A stretch of DNA of 47,939 nt from positions 1 to 47,939 of the forward strand of contig NZ_QWFA01000017.1 in NCBI RefSeq assembly GCF_003501885.1, given 5' to 3'. The position numbers and the translations under genes were made by a program. The notes beneath the pieces are model-generated. The model did no database searches. It was not told the DNA's origin and saw nothing but the letters and a program-made list of their open reading frames with translations. Each line of letters starts with the position of its first letter. Position 1 is the first letter of the stretch. Below are positions 7,801 through 15,291 of the stretch, in pieces. The DNA is from Streptomyces globisporus. GTDB taxonomy: Bacteria; Actinomycetota; Actinomycetes; Streptomycetales; Streptomycetaceae.

Positions 7801-8275
7801 GGCCGACATGCAGCAGGAACGCATCGGCGCATGGTCGGGAGTCCCCGGAATGGATGTGGTCGTGCGCCCCTATTCGACGGATCCTCGTCGCCTGGACGCG
7901 GACATGGCACGGGCCAGCCTGGTCATCATGCCGTCACGCCGGGAAGGTTTCGGGCTGGCGGGGCTGGAGGCCATCATTCGGGGAGTTCCGCTCCTGGTGA
8001 GCGCCAACAGTGGTCTGGCCTTGCTTCTACGCGAGTTCCTGGGCGGCGATGCCGACCCGCTGATCGTGCCGGTCATCAGGGACGACCCACTCGACGCGGA
8101 TACCTGGGCCATGCGGATCGAGGGATGTCTCTCCGACCGCGAGGCCGCCTTCGGCAGGATGGCCGTCGTACGAGACGCTCTCGCGGCCCGTGTCACCTGG
8201 GCCGAGGCTGCCTCCCGCGTCCTGGGAGAAGCCTCTCTCCGTCATGACTCGACGACGGATGTCCGAGGCTACTGA
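4844..8275 (+). CDS. Caspase-like / NACHT-STAND ATPase / GT4 glycosyltransferase fusion, NLR-like conflict protein
   Basis: Counting from the chosen GTG at 4844 (GGAGAGGG upstream), the product is 1143 residues. Residues about 15-250 form a caspase-fold (C14) protease: YAVVVGVSRHEE, catalytic His in YFGGHG (about H93) and catalytic Cys in IIDTCYAG (about C141). A NACHT/STAND NTPase follows, with Walker A GEPGSGKS (about 316-323) and Walker B VVIVLDGLDEAL (about 395), then a helical/winged-helix section to about 720. The C-terminal 400 residues are a GT-B, GT4-type domain: a WSSAHGGLSTFNRHL loop near 740, nucleotide-sugar-site SRREGFGLAGLEAI with E-x7-E near 1035, and RGVPLLVSANSG. By analogy with bacterial NLR-like defence proteins, the NTPase would act as a switch, the protease as effector and the C-terminus as sensor. 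A glycosyltransferase in that position is unusual. The protein is cytoplasmic. An upstream start at 4688 is possible but poorly supported. Confidence 0.88.
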   Translation: MSGAEEGHVHSSGRRYAVVVGVSRHEEPFSDLSGTVEGAEHVADLLASMGYERVLPSVSVNPTSSELRQELSAWGRQARLGPDDVVVAYFGGHGALYQDRHYLIGADDGEDFPHTAIAGTDFVGMVANSLAGSVLVIIDTCYAGATASDAVRSLIELGCVPSAGSGNTWVLASATSTEMAMEGAMAKALGDVLTGMSAGKRQRYLSVERVAEGINRHFGTHGVPQRAVAAGRTMSGESPFFPNPAYISGLPRDSLDIPSVVRLRREPHDHFMSRSRGVPYASEPGDLFVGRLEALRAITDWLGTSGAEVRPLVVTGEPGSGKSALLGRVLALTDPDSTARLSVPPDVLPPPGLAAIAMNCRTVEHVVESLSASLDLHPSSFAGVHAALARRTDPVVIVLDGLDEALESDRIIAEVIAPLVGLPAVRLMVGIRRSLIASLGEDVHVIDLDTPKYSDDTDLRAYARLLLEGRASESGRGSSDRYRAHPARAAAEAESIAHEARGSFAMAQALTRAVLHGEVPGGDLSNLSSGDVDDLFRRYLDGYGPKRELAVRLLLPLAYAQGAGLPGRLWAPLAEALAGTSCKEAAVRWFLAQENTDALVAEGVTTDGQVYRLAQSDLMEHLQAPGEDSTVHRRLVEALLRQVPVSTTRERDWEAAPLYIREHLATHAAAGHVLDGLLQDDAYVRHAVSGPLLRALLETSAVMGTRSAGSSVLSGVASPQERIEQIASRILSDRVTVLVVATEWSSAHGGLSTFNRHLCLALVSAGAAVFCAVVAADDSEVADAAAKGVTLLCHPGAPGAPDYGKLTRRPRLPPGVDPDLIIGHARTTGPAAAHLQEDFFPRARRLHIVHMAPDEIEWHKPDGSTDRAHRAEERTDIERRLGASAHRVLAVGPRLYERFRNELCDEDGLEPLRIDPGFDLPAPRGLAARTPPPGKPFKVLMMGRTEDAMLKGVDLGARACGLVHELRTKASTEPIELVVRGAPPGMADMQQERIGAWSGVPGMDVVVRPYSTDPRRLDADMARASLVIMPSRREGFGLAGLEAIIRGVPLLVSANSGLALLLREFLGGDADPLIVPVIRDDPLDADTWAMRIEGCLSDREAAFGRMAVVRDALAARVTWAEAASRVLGEASLRHDSTTDVRGY

Positions 8276-8277
8276 CG

Positions 8278-9057
8278 TCAGCTCCGGGCGAATGCCGCTC
8301 TCGTGATGTCACGCTCCAGGACGGCGGCATGGAAGCCGTACGTTCCGATGTTCGGCACCTTGATCAGGATGCAGAAACGGTCCAACGAATCCAGGGAGCG
8401 TGCCACGTCACGGTAATGCCGCTTGAGGTAATGGATGGCGGCCTGGTTGGCCAAGGAACTGTGTCCGCAGACAAGGAAGATCGGGCGGGTGGATTCCGGG
8501 GGTGTGAACTTGGCCACCAGCGAGTACTCCAGCCTGCCCTTCTCGAACAGGTACCGGTGACCGTCGACCACAAAGGCCGCCGAATCGGCCTCTTGACTGT
8601 ACGGGAGAATGGATACGCCAGGCAGGTGCGCCGCCAGATGGCCACCGGTGCGGATGTTGGCGTCGCCGAGCGGGCCGCCGATGCAGAACTCCGTACGAGC
8701 ATCGTTGCTGCCGCGGTATTCATTGCTGGATTCCGTCACCACATCGCTGCCGAGCTGACTGGCCAGCGTCGCCACTTCGATGATCGCGCGGACGTCCTTG
8801 CGGTTCGTCGCTTCCGGCAGGTTGTGCTTGTTGCCGATAATGACCACACACGTCTCGCCCGGCACCACGCCGAAGAAGGCTGCCTTGCGCCGTACGAACC
8901 GGGATCGCTTGCTCCGTTCCCAGAGCCATACACACGCACCACCGATGAGGCTGGTCGCGAGACCGACCAACACATTGACGATCACCGAAGAGATGGCTGC
9001 CCCCTTGCCCCGAATGCCCCCGTGGAGGGCCCCGACCCTGTCTCCGAGATCATTCAC
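8278..9057 (-). CDS. Membrane-anchored hypothetical protein, convergent with the caspase-NACHT gene
   Basis: The product is 259 residues from a GTG at 9057 (VNDLGDRVGALHGG); the frame is open to 9219 but the extra N-terminus is Pro/His-rich and unlikely. One N-terminal membrane helix (SSVIVNVLVGLATSLIGGAC) is followed by WERSKRSRFVRRK, placing the rest in the cytoplasm. The cytosolic domain alternates strands and helices: ETCVVIIGNKHN, DVRAIIEVATLASQLGSDVV, TEFCIGGPLGDANIRTGGHL, RPIFLVCGHSSLANQAAIHY. It has the look of a Rossmann-like nucleotide or ligand pocket, but I cannot name a family. It ends 2 bp from the stop of the caspase-NACHT gene on the other strand. It may be a partner in the same conflict system or an unrelated island gene. 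Confidence 0.75.
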   Translation of the reverse strand: MNDLGDRVGALHGGIRGKGAAISSVIVNVLVGLATSLIGGACVWLWERSKRSRFVRRKAAFFGVVPGETCVVIIGNKHNLPEATNRKDVRAIIEVATLASQLGSDVVTESSNEYRGSNDARTEFCIGGPLGDANIRTGGHLAAHLPGVSILPYSQEADSAAFVVDGHRYLFEKGRLEYSLVAKFTPPESTRPIFLVCGHSSLANQAAIHYLKRHYRDVARSLDSLDRFCILIKVPNIGTYGFHAAVLERDITRAAFARS

Positions 9058-9373
9058 CCACGCACCTGCCCCTGGCAACCGTAGGTGAATGGACGGCAGT
9101 TGTCGGATGCCGAGCCGAGCGCACGTTGCGTGACCCGGCCGAACGTGCGCCGGGCGGAGAGCCGCTGCTGCAGGTCGATGTGGCGAAACTGCCGGACCAT
9201 GAGCGGTGAACGAGCCCACGCCGTTTGCGCCGGCAGTCGCATGGACCGGCCTGTGCGCCCAGTGTTAGAGGCTGCTGGCAGTATCGCCGTCGGCTGTAGA
9301 AGGCGGGCGGGCCAGCTATTCTTGGGTTGCCTCAACGGAGTTTGGTGGACACGAACGTCTCGAATCACAACCG
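9058..9373. other. Intergenic segment at the left edge of the stress cluster
   Basis: No gene is supported here. The right part (9334-9373) carries a remnant that matches the sequence near 45.12-45.19 kb and is described separately. The left part holds the possible promoter of the minus-strand membrane protein. Confidence 0.5.
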
Positions 9374-9400
9374 TCAGGTGCGGTTGAGCTTCTTCGGATA
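9334..9400 (-). repeat. Left copy of a diverged direct repeat (gene-tail remnant)
   Basis: Plus-strand AACGGAGTTTGGTGGA at 9334-9349 is identical to 45120-45135, and weaker similarity continues to about 9400 (AACCGTCAGGTGCGG against AACCGGCAGGTTCGT). On the minus strand both copies encode the same tail in phase. Here it is RYPKKLNRT-stop-RL-stop-FETFVSTKLR; at 45.1 kb it is TYPRNDRRTCRFALSRFVSTKLR. The left copy therefore carries nonsense codons. The two copies lie in the same orientation, about 36 kb apart. Confidence 0.6.
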
Positions 9401-9820
9401 GCGCGTCGCTTCGGTGGGACTGTAGAGGGGAAGCCATGAGGGCGAAGATGCCCAGCTGAGGTACTCACGCCCGGGACGGGCGTAGTGGGCGGGCTCGGTG
9501 GTGAGTTCCTCCCTTACTACGGTGGCGAGTTCGTCCTCCGGGTTCTCATCGAGCCAGCGGTGCATGCTGAGTCACTGGGCCGCGGCGTAGCGGTCCCAGC
9601 TGTTCTGGTCGGCCAGCATCATTTCCACGACGTCGTACCCGAGTTCCTTGAACTGCTCGATCGGAGCGACGAGAAGTCGTGCGCGGATCTCCCGCTGCAG
9701 GCCCTGGGCCGGCTCGGAGCGCGCCCGGACCAGAGGAGCGCACGCGGCCCGCCTCCGGCGGTCGCCGTTGTCCCACGGAGGAACCTTGGCAGCCGCTTCC
9801 GCGCGGAGAGGACCGCCCCG
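9374..9820 (-). pseudogene. SAM-dependent methyltransferase C-terminus, broken by a nonsense codon
   Basis: Minus-strand sequence just after the adhE stop reads EAAAKVPPWDNGDRR, REIRARLLVAPIEQFKELGY, DVVEMMLADQNSWDRYAAAQ, then TGA (9574-9572), then LSMHRWLDENPEDELATVV and EELTTEPAHYARPGREYLSW. This is the C-terminal half of a class I methyltransferase of the type ending RYAAAQWL..RRWLD.NP...YLGW. The TGA replaces the expected Trp codon (TGG). The N-terminal Rossmann half is missing, and after REYLSW the sequence changes to an unrelated tail (YPKKLNRT). It is truncated at both ends and inactive. Confidence 0.7.
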
Positions 9821-9823
9821 TGT

Positions 9824-12466
9824 TCAGCCGTAGTAGGCCGTGCGCATCAGCTCCCGCATGTCGTCCAGCATCGGCATGCGGGGGTTGGCCGGTGCGCACT
9901 GGTCCTCGTAGGCGTTGAGGGCCTGCTGCGGCAGCGCGTCCAGGAAAGCTCGTTCGTCGACTCCCAGCGTCTTGAACGTCGGCTCGATGCCGACGGCGTC
10001 CCGCAGGCGCTCGACGGCCGCAGCGAGGGACTCCACGCCCTCGGGCGGGGTGGTGGCGGGCAGCCCCAGAGCGCGGGCGATGTCCTGGAACCGTTCGGGA
10101 GCGCGGTAGTGCTCGTACTTGGGCCAGCCGGTCAGCTTCGTCGGGATGGCGCCGTTGTAGCGGATGACGTGGGGGAGCAGCACAGCGTTGGTGCGCCCGT
10201 GCGCGATGTGGAAGGTCGCGCCGAGGGTGTGGGACATGGCGTGGACGATGCCGAGGAAGGCGTTGCCGAAGGCCATGCCGGCGATGGTGCCGGCGTTGTG
10301 CATCTTCTCCCGTGCTTCCGGGGCACCCCCGCGGTCGGTGACCGCTGCCTCCAGGTGGTCGAAGACCAGGCGGATGGCGTGCAGCGCGAGGCCGTCGGTG
10401 AAGTCGTTGGCGTAGACCGACACGTACGACTCGATGGCGTGCGTGAGGGCGTCGAAGCCGCTGTCGGCAGCGAGGGCCGGGGGCAGGACCGTGGTGAGGA
10501 GGGGGTCGATGATGGCCACGCTGGGCGTGAGCGCGTAGTCGGCCAGGGGGTACTTCTTGCCGGTGGCGGGGTCGGAGATGACGGCGAAGGGAGTGACCTC
10601 GGCTCCGGTGCCGGAAGTGGTGGGCACGCAGACCAGGCTGGCGAGCTTGCCCAGGGTGGGGAAGCGGAAGGCGCGCTTGCGGATGTCGGAGAACTTCTGC
10701 CGCATGTCGGCGAAGTCGATGCCGGGCTGCTCGTACAGCAGCCACATGACCTTGGCGGCGTCCATAGGGGAGCCGCCGCCGAGCGCGATGATCGTGTCGG
10801 GGCGGAAGTCCCGCATGAGGCCGGCGCCGTGCTGGACGGAGTCGATGCTGGGTTCGGGCTGGACGTTGTCGATGATCTGGAGGGTGACCGGCTCCCGACG
10901 CTGCTGCAGTACGCGGCTGATCCGGTCGACGAACCCGAGGCGGGTCATGGTGGCGTCGGTGACGATGGTGACCCGGTGGATGTCAGGCATGGAGGTCAGG
11001 TAGCGGATGGCCTGCGGTTCGAAGTAGATCTTCGGCGGGACCTTGAACCACTGGAGGTTGTTGCGGCGGGTGGAGACCCGCTTGACGTTCAGCAGCTGGG
11101 CGGCGGAGACGTTGTTGGAGACCGAGGTGCTGCCCCAAGAGCCGCAGCCCAAGGTGAGTGAGGGCAGCAAGCCGTTGTAGATGCCGCCGATCGCGCCTTG
11201 GGAGGATGGGGAGTTGACGATGATCCGTGCGGTCTTCATCCGCATGCCGTACGCCTCCGCCACGGCCGCGTCTTCCGTGTGGATGACGGCGCTGTGGCCC
11301 TGACCGTGGAAGGCGACCATGTCGGCGGCCAGGCCGAAGCCGTGACGTTCGTCCTCGGCCCGCAGCACGGCGAGCACCGGGCAGAGCTTCTCGCGGGTCA
11401 ACGGCTCGTCGGGTCCGACACGTTCGGCTTGGACGAGGATGACCGAGGTGTTATCCGGCACCGAGAACCCGGCCCGCTCGGCGATCCACGCGGGGCTCTG
11501 CCCGACAGCGGCGGCGTTGACCTTGGGCTCGCAGCCGCCCCCCGAACCACCGGTGGCCGGGAACAGGAAGGTCTCCAGCTTCGCCTTCTCCTGCGGGGTG
11601 GCCAGATGGGCGTGCAGGGTGCGGAACTCGGCGAGCGCCGAGTCGTAGATTGCCGTGTCCAGGATGACGGCCTGTTCGGAGGCGCAGATCATGCCGTTGT
11701 CGAACGACTTGGACAGCACCAGGTCGTTGACAGCCCTGCGCAGCTTGGCGCTGCGGTGGACGTATGCGGGGACGTTGCCGGCGCCGACGCCGAGTGCGGG
11801 TTTGCCGGCCGAGTAGGCGGCCTTGACCATGGCGTTGCCGCCGGTGGCGAGGATCAGGGAGACCCCGGGGTGCCGCATCAGTGTGTTGGTCGCCTCGACG
11901 GAGGGGGCCTCGATCCACTGCACGCAGTGCTCCGGTGCACCGGCGGCGATGGCCGCGTCCCGTACGACGCGGGCCGCTTCGGCGCTGCACCGCTGGGCGG
12001 AGGGGTGGAACGCGAAGATCACCGGGTTGCGGGTCTTCAGCGCCATCAGTGCCTTGAAGATGGTGGTCGAGGTCGGGTTGGTGACGGGGGTGACCGCGGC
12101 CACCACGCCCACCGGTTCGGCGATCTCGACCATGTTCTCGATGTCGTCCCGGCCGATGACTCCGACGGTCTTCATGGGCCCCATGCTGTGCGTGACGTGC
12201 TCGCAGGCGAACATGTTCTTGGCGGCCTTGTCCTCGAAGACCCCGCGTCCCGTCTCCTCGACCGCCAGACGGGCCAGCGCGGTGTGCTGGTCCAGGGCTG
12301 CGACCGACGCCTTCTTGACGATGTGGTCGACCTGTTCCTGGGTGAGGCTCTCGTAGTCGGCGAGTGCCTTGAGACCGGCCGCGACCAGACGGCCCACGGC
12401 GACCTCGGCGTCGGACGGGGCGTCGGTCCTGGCGCGGTCCTCGGTCCGTACGTCCTGTCGGGTCAT
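9824..12466 (-). CDS. adhE: Bifunctional acetaldehyde-CoA / alcohol dehydrogenase
   Basis: AdhE (880 aa, normal length) reduces acetyl-CoA to acetaldehyde and then ethanol with 2 NADH, regenerating NAD+ without oxygen. The N-terminal aldehyde dehydrogenase domain shows the nucleotide region and the catalytic cysteine in SFDNGMICASEQAVI. The C-terminal iron-type alcohol dehydrogenase starts near residue 450 (PPKIYFEPQAIRYL) with IIALGGGSPMDAAKVMW, TSGTGAEVTPFAVI and the metal-site histidines in FDALTHAIESY and AMSHTLGATFHIAHG. The start ATG at 12466 has GGAGG 8 nt upstream. A palindromic box lies about 165 bp upstream. With pflB-pflA 8.5 kb away it forms a mixed-acid-type fermentation module, rare in a genus usually regarded as obligately aerobic. 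Confidence 0.96.
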   Translation of the reverse strand: MTRQDVRTEDRARTDAPSDAEVAVGRLVAAGLKALADYESLTQEQVDHIVKKASVAALDQHTALARLAVEETGRGVFEDKAAKNMFACEHVTHSMGPMKTVGVIGRDDIENMVEIAEPVGVVAAVTPVTNPTSTTIFKALMALKTRNPVIFAFHPSAQRCSAEAARVVRDAAIAAGAPEHCVQWIEAPSVEATNTLMRHPGVSLILATGGNAMVKAAYSAGKPALGVGAGNVPAYVHRSAKLRRAVNDLVLSKSFDNGMICASEQAVILDTAIYDSALAEFRTLHAHLATPQEKAKLETFLFPATGGSGGGCEPKVNAAAVGQSPAWIAERAGFSVPDNTSVILVQAERVGPDEPLTREKLCPVLAVLRAEDERHGFGLAADMVAFHGQGHSAVIHTEDAAVAEAYGMRMKTARIIVNSPSSQGAIGGIYNGLLPSLTLGCGSWGSTSVSNNVSAAQLLNVKRVSTRRNNLQWFKVPPKIYFEPQAIRYLTSMPDIHRVTIVTDATMTRLGFVDRISRVLQQRREPVTLQIIDNVQPEPSIDSVQHGAGLMRDFRPDTIIALGGGSPMDAAKVMWLLYEQPGIDFADMRQKFSDIRKRAFRFPTLGKLASLVCVPTTSGTGAEVTPFAVISDPATGKKYPLADYALTPSVAIIDPLLTTVLPPALAADSGFDALTHAIESYVSVYANDFTDGLALHAIRLVFDHLEAAVTDRGGAPEAREKMHNAGTIAGMAFGNAFLGIVHAMSHTLGATFHIAHGRTNAVLLPHVIRYNGAIPTKLTGWPKYEHYRAPERFQDIARALGLPATTPPEGVESLAAAVERLRDAVGIEPTFKTLGVDERAFLDALPQQALNAYEDQCAPANPRMPMLDDMRELMRTAYYG

Positions 12467-12630
12467 GGTGGTATGCCTCCGTTGTCAGGGGCCGCCGTGG
12501 TGTACGGCGGTGCCGGCCAAGAGCAGTGCGACGGCGAACCGCCCCGCTCTCTGCCCTCACTGTCCTTTGGTGCCGACTGGTGCAGGAGGGCCCGGAGGGC
12601 CTTCGTCGACGCCGTCCGGCCCGCCTCGGT

Positions 12631-12646
12631 AGGGACCGTCGGCCCA
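12631..12646. promoter_or_regulatory. Palindromic box upstream of adhE
   Basis: AGGGACCGTCGGCCCA fits the 16-bp cluster palindrome (GGGGCCG-NN-CGGCCCC) with few mismatches. It lies between the CBS-gene stop and adhE, the only promoter region available to adhE. A looser second copy may start 20 bp away (GCCGTCCGGCCCGCCT, 12611-12626). Confidence 0.5.
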
Positions 12647-12685
12647 GGCCGCCCGAGCCGCCGCTCGAGGCCGCTCGCCGTGGGC

Positions 12686-13333
12686 TCAGCCGCTCCCGCT
12701 GCGAGCGGGGCCGGCCGGCTCCGCACAGTCGTCGACGCGGAAGCCCAGACCGTTCACCACGCCGACCACACCTTCGAGGCGCCAGGCGGCGTATACGATC
12801 TCCGGTACCCGGGAACGCAGTTCCACCCGGCCCTCGAGAGTGATGACACCGTCGCTAACGGAGACGAGGACCGCGTCGGACGGAAGCTCCTCCGGAGCTC
12901 CGATGATCTCCTCGGTCACCTCTCGGCGGATGTCCTCGTCGGCACGCAGGAAGACTTGGAGAAGGTCGCGGCGAGTGGCGATGCCGATCAGGCGGTCGGC
13001 CTCGTCCACCACGGGCAGCCGCTCGACACCGCGGCGCTCCATGAGCCGGGCGGCGTCCGGTACGGACTGTTCCGGGTGCACGGTGATGGCCGGGCTGGAC
13101 ATCATGTCCTGTGCGTTCACGGCCAGGGGCGGGGCGGAGCCTTTCCGGTACGCCTGGGTGCGTACCAGGTCGCTTCCGGACAGGACACCGAGGACCTTGT
13201 CGTCGGTGTCGACCACCGGCAGTCCGCTGATCCGGTGGTGGTCGAGCAGTCGCACGACCTCCTTGAACGGTGTCGTCGGGCCGGCCTGCACGACGTCCCG
13301 TGTCATTACCTCACCGACAGTGCGAGGGGTCAC
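12686..13333 (-). CDS. CBS-pair plus BON domain protein, Hrp1-like
   Basis: The product is 215 residues. The start is the GTG at 13333, preceded by a strong GAAGGAGGATC. The frame extends upstream but without family-like sequence. The first CBS motif (TVGEVMTRDVVQAGPTTPFK.. ISGLPVVD..VLGVLSGSDLV) and the second (VNAQDMMSSPAITVHPEQSV.. ERLPVVDEADRLIGIATRRDL) are followed by a BON-like domain (PSDAVLVSVSDGVITLEGRV). CBS pairs bind adenine nucleotides and act as energy sensors. The mycobacterial CBS protein Hrp1 (Rv2626c) belongs to the DosR regulon, which fits the context. Cytoplasmic. Confidence 0.92.
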   Translation of the reverse strand: MTPRTVGEVMTRDVVQAGPTTPFKEVVRLLDHHRISGLPVVDTDDKVLGVLSGSDLVRTQAYRKGSAPPLAVNAQDMMSSPAITVHPEQSVPDAARLMERRGVERLPVVDEADRLIGIATRRDLLQVFLRADEDIRREVTEEIIGAPEELPSDAVLVSVSDGVITLEGRVELRSRVPEIVYAAWRLEGVVGVVNGLGFRVDDCAEPAGPARSGSG

Positions 13334-14023
13334 GATGGATCCTCCTTCACGAGCATGGGCGAAGAGAGCCGGAGCCGATGGCTGGCCCGGCGCCCCGCCA
13401 CACCTGGCAGGCGCCGCGTGACGCCCACTTCTGCGAGCCGTCCCGCCATGGGACTGCGCGGTCGTCCGGCAGGCGCCGACGTGGTGAGTCCGTTTGGACC
13501 GGTCGTGCAGCGCTCGCATGGTGGCGGACGTCTCACGGGCACCGAGGTCCCGGGGCGATCTGGTGCTCCCCTGCCCGGGACCATGTCGCCACGCCTCAAG
13601 ACTGGCGCGCTCCGCAGTCACGTAGGAGAGGCCGCCGGTCCTGGTGTGGAGGGGCGACCGGGCCCTGGCCACAGGGCCGATGGGCCCCGTGCCCCTGCTG
13701 GTGTCCGCTCTGCTCGGTCCCGCCATGGCGGCCAGACCGGCCTCCGGGCGTGCCTCCGGCGCCCGGGACGGCGAGCAGGAGACGTGGTTCAGTCCGGTCG
13801 GGATGCCCGGCATCGGACTGGCTCCCGAAGCGGAGCTCGTCGGCGCGGACCCGCGGTGACCTCACCGCTTTAGCCGACCTCGACCGCTTGGCCGAGATCG
13901 CCGGTTCGGCCCCGTTCCCTTGGGACTCGTATGAGGACGCAAGCGGAGGGCCGACCCCGCGGCAGGCCAACCAGCACACTCCAGCACGATGGTGTTAGGA
14001 GCTCTCCGGCTGGAGGATGAGGC
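13334..14023. other. Long intergenic region with a box pair and possible coding debris
   Basis: 690 bp without a supported gene. It contains the box pair at 13651-13688. From about 13740 to 13960 the plus strand shows coding-like pieces in two frames (WFSPVGMPGIGLAPEAELVG then DLTALADLDRLAEIAGSAPF), suggesting a decayed gene of unknown identity. Confidence 0.35.
13651..13688. promoter_or_regulatory. Pair of palindromic boxes upstream of the CBS-BON gene
   Basis: GGGGCGACCGGGCCCT (13651-13666) and AGGGCCGATGGGCCCC (13673-13688) are offset by 22 bp, the same paired layout as at the flavohemoglobin and universal-stress genes. They are rather far (about 320 bp) from the CBS start, so the target may be a lost gene or a long leader. 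Confidence 0.4.
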
Positions 14024-14758
14024 TCAGTCCGTGCCTGCCGACGCCGTCAGCTTTTCGAGTTGCGCGGCGATCACCTCGTCCGGAGCCTCGCCCGCGTTCT
14101 TGTGCGCTACCAGGCTCTGCCAGCCGAAGACGGCCACATGGGGACCACTGCGCACCACCCGGTACCAGTGCACCGTTCCCGCCAACTCCCTTTTGTAGGC
14201 GAAGGCGTCGTCGGCCGGGCCCGGGTCGGGATCGGGGAGAGCGGTCACGGTCGGGTTGAGACCCATGTCGTCCTCGTAGCCGGTACAGCTCTTCGCCGCG
14301 TCGCGAACGCGGGTGAGAAGTTCTTCGGCGTCCGACGCCTTGCCGTAGGCGTACAGCGTGATGTCGGTGGCCTTCGTGTCCGTCTTCGGGCGGACGGATC
14401 GGGCCGCCGCCGCGGTTGGCGCGGGTTCGGGCGCGCGCAGCCGGATGTCCTCCATGGCCTGGCAGGCGGCCGGGTCGGCCGGCTTCCCCTTGGTCCCGAG
14501 GACGGTGCCCTGCTTGAAGACGGTGAAGGTGTATTCGGGCAGGTCCGCTTCGGCGACCGCCACGTTCTCAAGGCCGGCTGCATCCAGCGGGCCGTCGTTC
14601 GCCCTTCCTGCCGACGTGCCCTTCGCCGAGTCCTCGGTCACGGCACCGCTTCCGCTGTCTCCGGCCCCGTCGCTCCCGCCCCCGCAGCCGGCCAGCAGGG
14701 CGACCGTCGCCAGCGTCACCACGACGACCGGAACCCGCCTCAGTCCGTCCACCTTCAT
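14024..14758 (-). CDS. Secreted lipoprotein, unknown function
   Basis: The product is 244 residues from ATG 14758 (AAGGGAGC upstream). It has a classical lipoprotein signal: basic MKVDGLRR, a hydrophobic core VPVVVVTLATVAL and lipobox LLAGC, then a Gly/Ser linker. The mature part contains LPEYTFTVFKQG, two cysteines (AACQAM, KSCTGY) likely to form a disulfide, and a C-terminal alpha/beta part (HWYRVVRSGPHVAVFGWQSL). It somewhat resembles PknH-type extracellular sensor lipoproteins of actinobacteria, but that is only an impression. It sits between decayed segments of the cluster with no obvious operon partner. Confidence 0.8.
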   Translation of the reverse strand: MKVDGLRRVPVVVVTLATVALLAGCGGGSDGAGDSGSGAVTEDSAKGTSAGRANDGPLDAAGLENVAVAEADLPEYTFTVFKQGTVLGTKGKPADPAACQAMEDIRLRAPEPAPTAAAARSVRPKTDTKATDITLYAYGKASDAEELLTRVRDAAKSCTGYEDDMGLNPTVTALPDPDPGPADDAFAYKRELAGTVHWYRVVRSGPHVAVFGWQSLVAHKNAGEAPDEVIAAQLEKLTASAGTD

Positions 14759-15291
14759 TCCCGCTCCCTTGGTAGTGGCGGCCCGGGTGCGTCGGCACCG
14801 GGGGCGCATCTCGAAGCACGGTGACAGAGCGCGACAACTTCGGCGTCAACCAAAGTACGTATAGCTGCTACGCGCATCAGGCAGTCGGCGGCGGTCGCGG
14901 AGTTCGGCGAGTCCTGCGTCGCAGCTCACCTTCGCCCGGATGGCTGCCTGTTCGGAGCGCCGGTCTCGCGGACGGTGCATGAGTGGGTCCCTGCCGGCCG
15001 GGGGCGACCTGTTCACAGCGGTGGAGGCTGTCGGACTCTCGTTCGTCCGTACGTTCCCCGACGCCATGAAGGGCTCGGGCACCAAGCTGGACGTGGAGGC
15101 CACGGTGGGCGATGTGAGGCCGGGTGAGGTAGCGCAGCGGCGCGGATGACCATGCGTACGAGCCGAATGAACGGCCACGCCGTGAAGAGCAGCAGTGCGT
15201 TCCTCGCGCACAGTTGGAGCAGGGCCGGGGGTGAAGGCAACTGTTCAGACGGTCGCTGTTGTTCGCTTCCGCCGGTCTGGGCCGCCGGTTC
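14759..15291. other. Intergenic region with one doubtful small frame
   Basis: About 530 bp between the lipoprotein start and the narK remnant. The plus-strand frame from ATG 14979 to TGA 15149 (56 codons; includes GDLFTAVEAVGLSFVRTFPD and KLDVEATVGDVRPGEVAQ) has GC-rich third positions and looks coding. It has no convincing SD or recognised family, so it may be the tail of a lost gene. Nothing else is seen. Confidence 0.3.

Noticed and set aside
9334..9349. Insertion-sequence end at the shared 16-mer
   Set aside because: No inverted terminal repeats, target duplication or transposase sequence could be recognised at either copy.
11198..13873. An 891-codon plus-strand frame across adhE and the CBS gene
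   Set aside because: Antisense shadow crossing two genes and an intergenic region; no domain recognisable.
13644..13998. Small plus-strand gene in the long gap after the CBS gene
   Set aside because: Coding-like pieces fall in two frames with no SD or family; listed only as possible debris.
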